The notes beneath the pieces are model-generated. The model ran no database searches. It worked only from the letters and a program-made list of their open reading frames with translations, and had not been told where the DNA came from. From assembly GCA_023443225.1 (NCBI GenBank), contig JAEZVF010000066.1, forward strand, positions 1-17,627: a stretch of DNA of 17,627 nt, in the 5' to 3' direction. Below, in pieces: positions 7,593 to 14,143 of this stretch (position 1 is the first letter of the stretch; each line of letters begins with the position of its first letter). Origin of the DNA: Bacillota bacterium. Lineage in GTDB: Bacteria; Bacillota; Clostridia; Lachnospirales; Lachnospiraceae. The translations under genes were made by a program, and so were the position numbers.

Positions 7593-7631
7593 ACTATAAG
7601 TTTGAAATTGAAAATCTATTTTAAATTTCAA
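7593..7631 (-). promoter_or_regulatory. Candidate promoter and palindromic operator of the KAP gene
   Basis: A 30-base imperfect palindrome (7602-7631; arms TTGAAATT and AATTTCAA, 26 of 30 positions symmetrical) sits directly upstream of a TATAGT -10-like hexamer (7593-7598, minus strand), about 40 bases before the KAP start. A repressor bound there would cover the -35 and spacer. The -35 itself is not convincing. AT-rich DNA makes palindromes easier by chance, but this length is notable. Confidence 0.4.
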
Positions 7632-7810
7632 TATGTTTCTTTTATATAAATATGTATTTGTTCAATCAACGTATCACATATATGCAATAAAAAACTTCAA
7701 ATGAAACTCGCTTTGCCATATCGAATACCTCTAATTTTCATTCCATTATTTTTCCAACATTCCAATATCATATTCCGTTACATGCTATACTAAATTCATC
7801 AGGTACATAT

Positions 7811-8001
7811 TTACTTATAATAATCTGTGTCATGCCTTTGTCCTGTACGTAAGTGATACAGCCATCCTTCAAGCATAGCTGAGTATATTTCACCTACATC
7901 ATCTAAATTTGCATATAGTCCAAATAATTATCAAATTAACCGCCTCAATCTGGGAAAGTATATGCATCTAAATAGATAGACTTAACGCCCAATACATCCA
8001 T
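7811..8001 (-). pseudogene. Degraded coding remnant between hamB and the KAP gene
   Basis: This is most of the 454-base stretch between the KAP and hamB genes. The minus strand shows protein-like segments in different frames: MDVLGVKSIYLDAYTFPD ending at 7945-7947, and GLYANLDDVGEIYSAMLE followed by GWLYHLRTGQRHDTDYYK ending at 7811-7813. A competing frame over the second piece reads ITYVQDKGMTQIIISKYVPD. No start with a ribosome binding site is present. I do not recognise the family; it looks like an eroded small gene. The rest of the stretch (7632-7810) shows nothing I can support. Confidence 0.3.
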
Positions 8002-8013
8002 CGTTTTTTTATA

Positions 8014-10227
8014 CTACAAACATTCTAGCCGCTCCCTCTCATAAGGTAATAGAACTTTATTGAGAAATTCCCAGTTTCTTTTTATAAAGTCAATAACTTC
8101 ATCTTCATTTAAATTAACTGGAATAAACTTCTCTAATCTTCTAACTGCATTACTAGGTACCCCAAATTCTACCAAAATAGATAAATTCTCACGAATAAAG
8201 TCATTTTCTAATTGTTGAACAAAAAAACTATAAGAGCCTGGTTTTATATTCCTTTTTTCACATATAAGTCTCTGAATACTATCGATAACTCTAAATGCTT
8301 TTGGTACAGTGAACTGAAACCAGTGTCTGTATATATGAAATGCCGTTTCAACTGCATCATCATAATATTTTTCTTTTCTTTCTTCAGTTAAATTTTTTAT
8401 GTTTTTAATTTTTTCACTAAAAATATCATTTACAATATCTATAATATTCTTTTTCGTTCTATATGTATTTAAATACCATGCTAACTGTTTTACCGAAAAC
8501 ACACCCCTTCTACTTGCAAAATCAAACAGATTATTTTCCGCAATCTCTAAAATATAATATATCTGATCCCATGTAGGTAATTGGCTCCATTGTATATTTT
8601 TCAAAATTTCTCCTGTCTTTAAATCACTTATCAATTTATTATATATTCTAATTTGTCCATTTACAGAAACTCCATTCTGCTTAATAATTTCCAGCAAATC
8701 CGTTGGAAGAGAATTAATTTGGTCATATCTGTTTCTAACCTGTTGTTTTACATCATCATCTTTTATATGAATAAGTACCTCATTTGTTAATATACTTGGA
8801 TCTTGTTCATAAAATGGAATATCTATAATAATTGATTTCTGTTTCGGAATATGACAAAAATTATAAATTCTTCCTACATAATGTTCCATCATTCTGCCTG
8901 AACGTCCCTTTATATTACTATAATCAAAAAAATCAATTGGATTTCCTCCTTTTTTATCATCAAAAAGAACTACATTTTTTGCACTTGTATTAACCCCTTC
9001 AATTATTGTAGAAGTACAAAAAATGCAATTTAAAAGTCCTTCATTAAAGTACCTAATAACTGACGCGCCGATATGCTTCTGTAAAGAACCATCATGAATC
9101 GCAATACCAAACTGTAATTCTTTAGAAAGACTCCATTCTGGTGATACATTTTTATTAATCCAATCCACCAATGGTACTTGACATTGTATTTCTTGTTCTT
9201 TTTCCTTGAGATGCTCCAAATAAATTTTAGCTATGCGCCTTGCTCTTGCTGGAGTCGAACAGTAAATAAGGGTTTGTTCATTTCTTAACTGATCTAACAA
9301 ATCACATAGTAGTCCTATTTTTTCTTTATCAATATGTCTGTCACCCTTTTCCCATTCTATTAAGTGGCTTTTATCAATTACATTACAATCAACTAAAGAA
9401 AAATCAGATTTATAAAATATTGCATTATATTTTTCTGCAAATCCATCTGTTATTCCATCAATATTAGGTCCCAAAAAATAAAACTTGGGATGAAACTTAT
9501 TTACTACTTTTAAAAACGCATTATTAAGAGTATCCGATCTATCGTCTTGTCTTCTAAGACTTAACTTATAGAATTCATCTATAATAAGAAAATCTATTTG
9601 AGGTAAAGGTTCATATTCCATTACTCTTTCTGCTGTTAACAGAAAAAGATTTCGCTTATCAGTTGAAGATAGTTGTGATGTTCTCACAATAATTTTGTAA
9701 TCATTTGCATATTTCTTTAATTTCATCCGCGTTTCATCCAGTAATGCTAATGTCGGTTGTATAATAACAATATTTTTATACTTTTTTGAAGCTACAACTT
9801 CTTCTATCAACAAGCTTTTTCCAAAGCTTGTTGGTGCGCTTGCAATAAGATTTTTACCTGATAAAAGGTAATTTGAAATTTTTTTCTGCTCCTTATGTAA
9901 ATAGGTGTTATCCAAAAAATCCGATTGAAAATAACTCATTCGTACATTATCTGCAAATGAAGTTAATTTTAATTTGGAATTGTCCTTTTGGATATATGGA
10001 TAGAATCCTAAAGTCTCTATCATATCAGTCCACATTTCGTAAGTATTCTGGTCAATTTTTTCCCAATTATTTAAAATATGAATAACTATCCTTCTTACCA
10101 AAAGTTCAGCCTCTGAAGAATGTTGTGACAATAGCTGCGTACAATATGATATAATGCTAAAGCTCTTCTCAAATGATATTTTTTCAGTTTTTTCTATATC
10201 TATTATAATTTCATTTATATTATCCAT
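8014..10227 (-). CDS. hamB: HamB, Hachiman anti-phage system helicase
   Basis: A 737-residue superfamily 2 helicase. Motifs in order: Walker A SAPTSFGKS (130-138), Ia QPTLAL (157-162), DEFY in place of DEAD/DEAH (217-220), FLGPN (251-255), TLIYCSTPARAR (319-330), TSTIIEGVN (405-413) and IKGRSGRM (439-446). The remaining 290 residues are helical. In Hachiman, HamB is the ATP-driven DNA-sensing partner that holds and releases the HamA nuclease; HamAB then degrades DNA in infected cells. The start at 10227 is eight bases beyond the hamA stop and is preceded by GAGGTGG overlapping that stop; an ATG ten codons earlier lies inside hamA and lacks a site. Adjacency to a DUF1837 gene in the order hamA-hamB makes the call firm. 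All helicase motifs look intact. Confidence 0.9.
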   Translation of the reverse strand: MDNINEIIIDIEKTEKISFEKSFSIISYCTQLLSQHSSEAELLVRRIVIHILNNWEKIDQNTYEMWTDMIETLGFYPYIQKDNSKLKLTSFADNVRMSYFQSDFLDNTYLHKEQKKISNYLLSGKNLIASAPTSFGKSLLIEEVVASKKYKNIVIIQPTLALLDETRMKLKKYANDYKIIVRTSQLSSTDKRNLFLLTAERVMEYEPLPQIDFLIIDEFYKLSLRRQDDRSDTLNNAFLKVVNKFHPKFYFLGPNIDGITDGFAEKYNAIFYKSDFSLVDCNVIDKSHLIEWEKGDRHIDKEKIGLLCDLLDQLRNEQTLIYCSTPARARRIAKIYLEHLKEKEQEIQCQVPLVDWINKNVSPEWSLSKELQFGIAIHDGSLQKHIGASVIRYFNEGLLNCIFCTSTIIEGVNTSAKNVVLFDDKKGGNPIDFFDYSNIKGRSGRMMEHYVGRIYNFCHIPKQKSIIIDIPFYEQDPSILTNEVLIHIKDDDVKQQVRNRYDQINSLPTDLLEIIKQNGVSVNGQIRIYNKLISDLKTGEILKNIQWSQLPTWDQIYYILEIAENNLFDFASRRGVFSVKQLAWYLNTYRTKKNIIDIVNDIFSEKIKNIKNLTEERKEKYYDDAVETAFHIYRHWFQFTVPKAFRVIDSIQRLICEKRNIKPGSYSFFVQQLENDFIRENLSILVEFGVPSNAVRRLEKFIPVNLNEDEVIDFIKRNWEFLNKVLLPYERERLECL

Positions 10228-10235
10228 ATTCCACC

Positions 10236-11174
10236 TCAAATATTTTGCATATGCCAAAGACGCTTATGTAAATTTATCACTAATTCGTTTTTATCATTTA
10301 CAGGGAATAACATAAGTATTATATTTACTTTATCTTTTAACGGTAATTTATTCTGCATATCAAAAAATCTTTTTAACTCTCTTACATCGAACTCATGATA
10401 AGCTACCGCATTCGGTTCATTCATATCAGAAAACTTTTTATATATATCATGCGAATAAGTACACAACATTGGTATATTAATAATGTTAAGTTTATCTCCC
10501 AATTTTGTACAATTTGTAATTATATCAATCCATTCATCTCTACACGATATAGAATTATTATCCAGATTTTTCTTAATGATCACAAATTGGTCATTCAAGT
10601 AATCTGTGTTTATATGGGAGTTTAAATCTTTGACTAATTCCCTTATTCCTTGCTTACTATCCTCGTAAAGCTTGCTTTCACCAAGCCATAATATTTTTTC
10701 ATTTGGTGAAATATGAACAGCATCAAATCCATGAGCAGGCACACCTGCACTATCCTTAAAATAAACCTTTGAAATAAGAGGTATTGTATGTCTGAATTCC
10801 CTTAATATTAGATGTAAAAGTAGTTCTCCAAATTCTCCTCTTTTTGCTGTACTAGATTTCATTAATTCAGAATATGCATTCTTATCATTATCAACGCACC
10901 ATTGTTTCATTAATTGAAAGTCTTTAATTTTATAAATACAATACGCAGCTTCTCTTAGTTTATCAACCATATCATTCTGAGGAATATCCGGATTTTCATA
11001 TTCTGCAAAAACATATTCCGGTATTGTATTACTTATGGCTTTTGTAAAATCATCTAGACAATACTTAGGATTCCCATAATCGTCAATATCCATATCAACT
11101 AAAAATGTATTTAAGTCATCTTCATTAACTTTTAATAAAATCACATTTTTCTTATCAAAAATTCTTTCAGCCAT
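10236..11174 (-). CDS. hamA: HamA, Hachiman anti-phage system nuclease (DUF1837)
   Basis: A 312-residue DUF1837 protein. The conserved core runs KRGEFGELLLHLILREF (111-127), then IPLISKVYFKD, then HGFDAVH (148-154) and LWLGESKLY (162-170). Glu114/Glu117, Asp151, Glu166 and Lys168 make a PD-(D/E)xK-type site (D-x14-ExK), the nuclease centre of HamA. In the described system HamA is a DNase kept inactive by HamB until aberrant DNA is sensed. The start at 11174 (MAERIFDKKN) has a GGGGGGA site about nine bases upstream; the ATG nine codons earlier overlaps that G-run and is less likely. hamA is the first gene of the two-gene operon, and all catalytic residues are present. Confidence 0.92.
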   Translation of the reverse strand: MAERIFDKKNVILLKVNEDDLNTFLVDMDIDDYGNPKYCLDDFTKAISNTIPEYVFAEYENPDIPQNDMVDKLREAAYCIYKIKDFQLMKQWCVDNDKNAYSELMKSSTAKRGEFGELLLHLILREFRHTIPLISKVYFKDSAGVPAHGFDAVHISPNEKILWLGESKLYEDSKQGIRELVKDLNSHINTDYLNDQFVIIKKNLDNNSISCRDEWIDIITNCTKLGDKLNIINIPMLCTYSHDIYKKFSDMNEPNAVAYHEFDVRELKRFFDMQNKLPLKDKVNIILMLFPVNDKNELVINLHKRLWHMQNI

Positions 11175-11204
11175 ATAAAATAGTCCCCCCCATATATTCA
11201 CACC

Positions 11205-11210
11205 ATTATA
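11205..11210 (-). promoter_or_regulatory. Candidate -10 element of the hamAB operon
   Basis: A perfect TATAAT on the minus strand about 30 bases before the hamA start. No good -35 lies 16-18 bases further upstream, so it may be weak or activator-dependent. A short inverted repeat (AGTATT, six-base spacer, AATACT) lies about 100 bases further upstream. Confidence 0.35.
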
Positions 11211-11370
11211 ATATCAGTCATTTCTAAAATCTATTAACTCATATATATGTTATTCAGAGTAATCATTATTGAATTTGTCATATATTGTTATTATACTTCC
11301 AATAAACTCAGTATTCAATATAATACTATCATTTATGCTAAAATGTATCCACTTCCGCCAAAACGTACAA

Positions 11371-11406
11371 AATTCCTTACCCCCCCATCCCGGAAAGTAA
11401 GGAATT
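11371..11406 (-). terminator. Stem-loop terminator downstream of the recombinase
   Basis: A perfect ten-base inverted repeat (AATTCCTTAC at 11371-11380, GTAAGGAATT at 11397-11406) with a 16-base loop. On the minus strand it is followed by a short T-rich run (TTTTG). It probably ends the SHOCT/recombinase transcript before the hamA promoter region. The T-tract is weak. Confidence 0.5.
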
Positions 11407-11420
11407 CCACTTCTTTTCAA

Positions 11421-11636
11421 TTATAAGACACACCTAAATCTTCTCTTCAAAATCCCCGCAACCATTGATTTCTCTAGCCTTTCCTCTCCAGCAAACAGAC
11501 CGTCTCCACATGTGGCGTTATTCTTTGTTGAACACAAATCCTTCGCCCCGTTATTCTCGCATGAGTACAAAATTTTCTGCTCAATAGTTTCTTTGATTTC
11601 AGTCCCATCAACAACTTCTGCCAGCTGTTTCTTCAT
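11421..11636 (-). CDS. Short reading frame downstream of the recombinase, reading through the att-like repeat
   Basis: A 71-codon frame that starts one base after the recombinase stop with AAGGTG eight bases upstream. The first 40 codons (MKKQLAEVVDGTEIKETIEQ, then KILYSCENN) could be the beginning of a second recombinase or accessory protein. The last 31 codons run through the rlmD-tail repeat in a different frame from the methyltransferase tail, so they are not conserved protein. I read it as a gene cut off by the element border. Whether it is expressed is unclear. Confidence 0.3.
   Translation of the reverse strand: MKKQLAEVVDGTEIKETIEQKILYSCENNGAKDLCSTKNNATCGDGLFAGEERLEKSMVAGILKRRFRCVL
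11430..11514 (-). repeat. rlmD/rumA 3'-end remnant, copy 3 (att-like repeat)
   Basis: The minus strand encodes TPHVETVCLLERKG and a TAG (11474-11476), the RlmD C-terminal tail. The 85 bases match copy 2 (5542-5626) with about 12 mismatches, and the shared part continues past the stop (REINGCGDFEEKI against REIKGCGDFDEKM in the other frame). It lies about 125 bases beyond the serine recombinase stop, a normal position for the att site of an element carrying its recombinase at one end. Confidence 0.65.
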
Positions 11637-11637
11637 C

Positions 11638-13341
11638 TTATGACACCTTTATTCCTTTCTTTGAATTCTTAGCCTTCATACTCTCCTTTGCATTAGGAAT
11701 CGTACTGCTTTGATTGCCCTTTAATACAAAAGTCAGTTTATACGGATCCGGATTTCCATCTTCATCGTACCCACCGACATAAACTTTGTCGATGATACTT
11801 TCAAATACTACCCGGTCAAATTCATCAAGGATATCTTCCTGCTTTAGTGTCTCCCGAAGGTCTGACATTCGCTTGCCAACATCTTTCTGCTTACCGATAC
11901 TTTCCTGTAATAAAATCCTCTTTTCCATACAGATATGGAGCTTTCTCATCACTTCTGTTAGTTTATCATCGTAAGCCTCTTTTGCAAGTGTACCATCTAT
12001 GAGCATATCTGTCATTCTGCTTTTTCTTGATTCCAGGACAGAAATATCTTTCTCTATCTGCTTTAGCTTTCGGACATCCTCATCATTATTAGCGGTTTCT
12101 TCCACATAATTCATGACTACATCCAAAACATCCTCAAAATTCCCCGCCAGTAAAGAAAATGCTTCTAAAAAAGCTCCCTCTAATATGTTTTCATCAATGG
12201 ATTTACAGTTAGGACAATTACTAATTCCATGCTTTGTAGCATTCATGCATTTCCAGACTGGTTTCTCATATTTTGAACTGCTGTGCAACGTCCTTCTGGT
12301 CAGTTTATCTCCGCAAAAGGCACATTCACACATACTGCTGAAAGCATACTGTCTGGTGTAGCGTTCCCGATTGCCTGTAGTCTCTACTACTTTATTGACC
12401 GACCTCTTTAAACGAATCTGCTCTGCCTCATCCCAAATCTCTCTGGACACAATGGCTTCGTGATGGTCACGGATATAAAACTGATCCTCTTCTCCCATAT
12501 TGGCAAGTCTTCGTTTGGAAATCGGGTCTGTGGTAAATGTTTTTCCAAGAAGAATATCTCCCTTGTACTTTTCATTCTTAATGATTCCCATAACTCCATG
12601 GGTATGCCAGCTGACTTCGCCCTTTTTGTTCTTTTTTCCAAGTTCAATCAGGCGCTTTGCAATGGTAGTCGTTCCATACCCCTGTATATACATGTCATAA
12701 ATAAATCGGACAATATCGGCTTCCTCTTCATTAACAGAAAGAGTTTTATCATCGGGATTATAATCATACCCAAGGCATCCATTGAAACCAATCATTTCTC
12801 CACGCTTCATTTTCATCTTGAGTCCCATCTTTACATTTGCAGATAAGGACTCCACTTCCTGCTGTGCTAGAGAACTCATAATTGTCAGGAGCAATTCCCC
12901 ATTCATATCCAAGGTATTGATATTTTCCTTTTCAAAGAAAATGGCAATATTTCTTTCCCTAAGCATTCGCACATACTGTAAAGTGTCCAGCGTATTTCGT
13001 GCAAATCTGGAAATGGATTTTGTAAGAATCAAGTCAATTTCTCCATCCTTACATTTCTGAATCATTGACTGAAATCCATCTCGCTTATCTACCTTAGTTC
13101 CTGTGATAGCTTCATCTGCAAAGATACCTGCACTGACCCATTCTCGATTTGCATAAATCTTCTCTTCATAATACAGCTTTTGGGATTCAAAGCTCCCTAA
13201 CTGGTCATCATCATCGGTGGATACTCTACAATAAGCTGCTACACGAATACGGTCAACGGTAACTGCTCCACCTTCTGTTCTTGTTCTTCCCCTACTATTT
13301 GGGGCGGTTCTTCTTGCTTCTAATACTTGTACTTCTTTCAT
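11638..13341 (-). CDS. Large serine recombinase (integrase/transposase)
   Basis: A 567-residue large serine recombinase. The N-terminal resolvase domain starts RVAAYCRVSTDDDDQLGSFE with Ser41 as nucleophile, and carries the conserved LTKSISRFARN (about 106-116) and ELLLTIMSSLAQQEVE (149-164). A recombinase domain follows (about 185-310), then a zinc ribbon (Cys340, 343, 376, 379 and neighbours), a long coiled coil (about 415-480) and a basic tail. These enzymes integrate and excise elements between short attB/attP sites without host factors. The start at 13341 has GGAGGA five to six bases upstream; an ATG 12 codons earlier has none. All catalytic landmarks are present, so it is probably active. 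The small SHOCT-like gene lies 120 bases upstream. A second full recombinase, often found beside this type, is absent here. Confidence 0.93.
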   Translation of the reverse strand: MKEVQVLEARRTAPNSRGRTRTEGGAVTVDRIRVAAYCRVSTDDDDQLGSFESQKLYYEEKIYANREWVSAGIFADEAITGTKVDKRDGFQSMIQKCKDGEIDLILTKSISRFARNTLDTLQYVRMLRERNIAIFFEKENINTLDMNGELLLTIMSSLAQQEVESLSANVKMGLKMKMKRGEMIGFNGCLGYDYNPDDKTLSVNEEEADIVRFIYDMYIQGYGTTTIAKRLIELGKKNKKGEVSWHTHGVMGIIKNEKYKGDILLGKTFTTDPISKRRLANMGEEDQFYIRDHHEAIVSREIWDEAEQIRLKRSVNKVVETTGNRERYTRQYAFSSMCECAFCGDKLTRRTLHSSSKYEKPVWKCMNATKHGISNCPNCKSIDENILEGAFLEAFSLLAGNFEDVLDVVMNYVEETANNDEDVRKLKQIEKDISVLESRKSRMTDMLIDGTLAKEAYDDKLTEVMRKLHICMEKRILLQESIGKQKDVGKRMSDLRETLKQEDILDEFDRVVFESIIDKVYVGGYDEDGNPDPYKLTFVLKGNQSSTIPNAKESMKAKNSKKGIKVS

Positions 13342-13461
13342 CTGACTCCTCCATTTCTTCCTCTTGTCTATATGCAAATAGCCGCATACAAATGATAAAT
13401 TCTTTGTATACTGCCATTTTATCTTCGTATTTAATTATGAACGAATATCGAAACTGATTTC

Positions 13462-13614
13462 TTATGCGATTTTTGGATTATTTTCTCCAACAATCAGAAA
13501 TCTGTCCATTAATCGTTTTCTAGCTGTGGTGTATTCTGCCTCTGAAATCATTCCCATACGAAACAATTTTCTTAATACAGCGATACACTTTGCATATTCC
13601 ATCTCATTTGTCAT
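13462..13614 (-). CDS. Small SHOCT-like protein upstream of the recombinase
   Basis: A 50-residue protein, MTNEMEYAKCIAVLRKLFRM followed by GMISEAEYTTARKRLMDRF. The 'LRKL...GxISEAEYxxARxRL' pattern is the SHOCT (short C-terminal) type helix pair. Stand-alone copies of this size sit directly upstream of serine recombinase genes in many clostridial elements (recalled family knowledge). It has a very strong ribosome binding site (AAGGAGGT, eight bases before ATG). A 20-codon frame (GTG at 13664-13666 to TGA at 13604-13606) overlaps its start as ATGACAAATGA and could couple its translation. A role in controlling or assisting the recombinase is inference. No other gene lies between it and the recombinase. 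Confidence 0.75.
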   Translation of the reverse strand: MTNEMEYAKCIAVLRKLFRMGMISEAEYTTARKRLMDRFLIVGENNPKIA

Positions 13615-13666
13615 CCCCGGCACCTCCTTCTCTTAATCTTTCATTGATCACCTTCTTTCCTTCCAC

Positions 13667-13955
13667 TTACGGTGGTTCCTATAAAAGTGAATTACAGCTG
13701 TTGTAAAAGTGATTGGACTGCTTGGCTTCCATTCGTAGAGCGGGGCGGTAGCTTGCGCTTCCATCCAATTATCTGTGAAAATAACTGTGGGCCTCTCCTG
13801 CGCGAGATCCTCTCCCAACTTGACGTGATTCCATTTCCTTCGCTCCGATTGAAATCGATATTTCTAATTTCAATCATCTTGGCAAAGTGGACTTCCCCTT
13901 TCTCTACAGCCTATGAATTCTGCCTCAGCCTTTTGGCTTTCTCAGAATTGTTTTT
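13667..13955. other. Gene-free, G+C-richer segment with hairpins (possible RNA or regulatory region)
   Basis: Bases 13681-13860 have about 47% G+C by hand count, well above the 20-37% of sampled rows in neighbouring genes. Two inverted repeats close it: 13847-13855 with 13867-13875 (GATTGAAAT/ATTTCAATC, perfect), and 13916-13949 (AATTCTG/CAGAATT enclosing AGCC-TTTT-GGCT). The second is followed on the plus strand by five T, so it looks like a rho-independent terminator although no plus-strand gene precedes it. Reading frames cross the area on both strands but have no ribosome binding site or recognisable protein. A small RNA, an attenuator or an element-specific control region are all possible. 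Between 13956 and 14143 I see only the promoter and repeats of the next gene. Confidence 0.4.
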
Positions 13956-14002
13956 CAATGTACAAAACAAACTTTTTTCTTTCCGAACATTTGTTTGTGT
14001 GT

Positions 14003-14008
14003 TATAAT
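14003..14008 (+). promoter_or_regulatory. Extended -10 promoter of the NB-ARC gene
   Basis: TATAAT preceded directly by TGT (the TGn extended -10 pattern) on the plus strand; the -35 region is weak. It leaves a leader of about 130 bases before the TTG start. Within that leader a nine-base direct repeat, GACTTAGCA, occurs at 14100-14108 and 14111-14119. The 11-base period puts both copies on the same DNA face, as in a regulator site. Confidence 0.5.
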
Positions 14009-14143
14009 TTTGATATCCGTTTGTTGCATTTACGCTTCATCTGGCTACCAATCTATGTGTTAATGATACCAACGAAATCGCTCTCCAACTATTGACGGAG
14101 ACTTAGCATAGACTTAGCAAAATTTTGAACTGGGGGAATTTGA

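Noticed and set aside
12460..12846. Plus-strand frame of 128 codons
   Set aside because: It lies entirely antisense inside the recombinase gene, whose minus-strand frame has clear family motifs.
13604..13666. 20-codon leader peptide overlapping the SHOCT-like start
   Set aside because: The overlap ATGACAAATGA is suggestive of coupling, but the frame starts with GTG without a ribosome binding site, so it is only noted under the SHOCT-like gene.
13672..14007. Plus-strand frame of 111 codons, and a 61-codon minus-strand frame opposite it (13692-13877)
   Set aside because: Neither has a ribosome binding site; both cross inverted repeats and the promoter of the STAND gene. The area is better described as non-coding.
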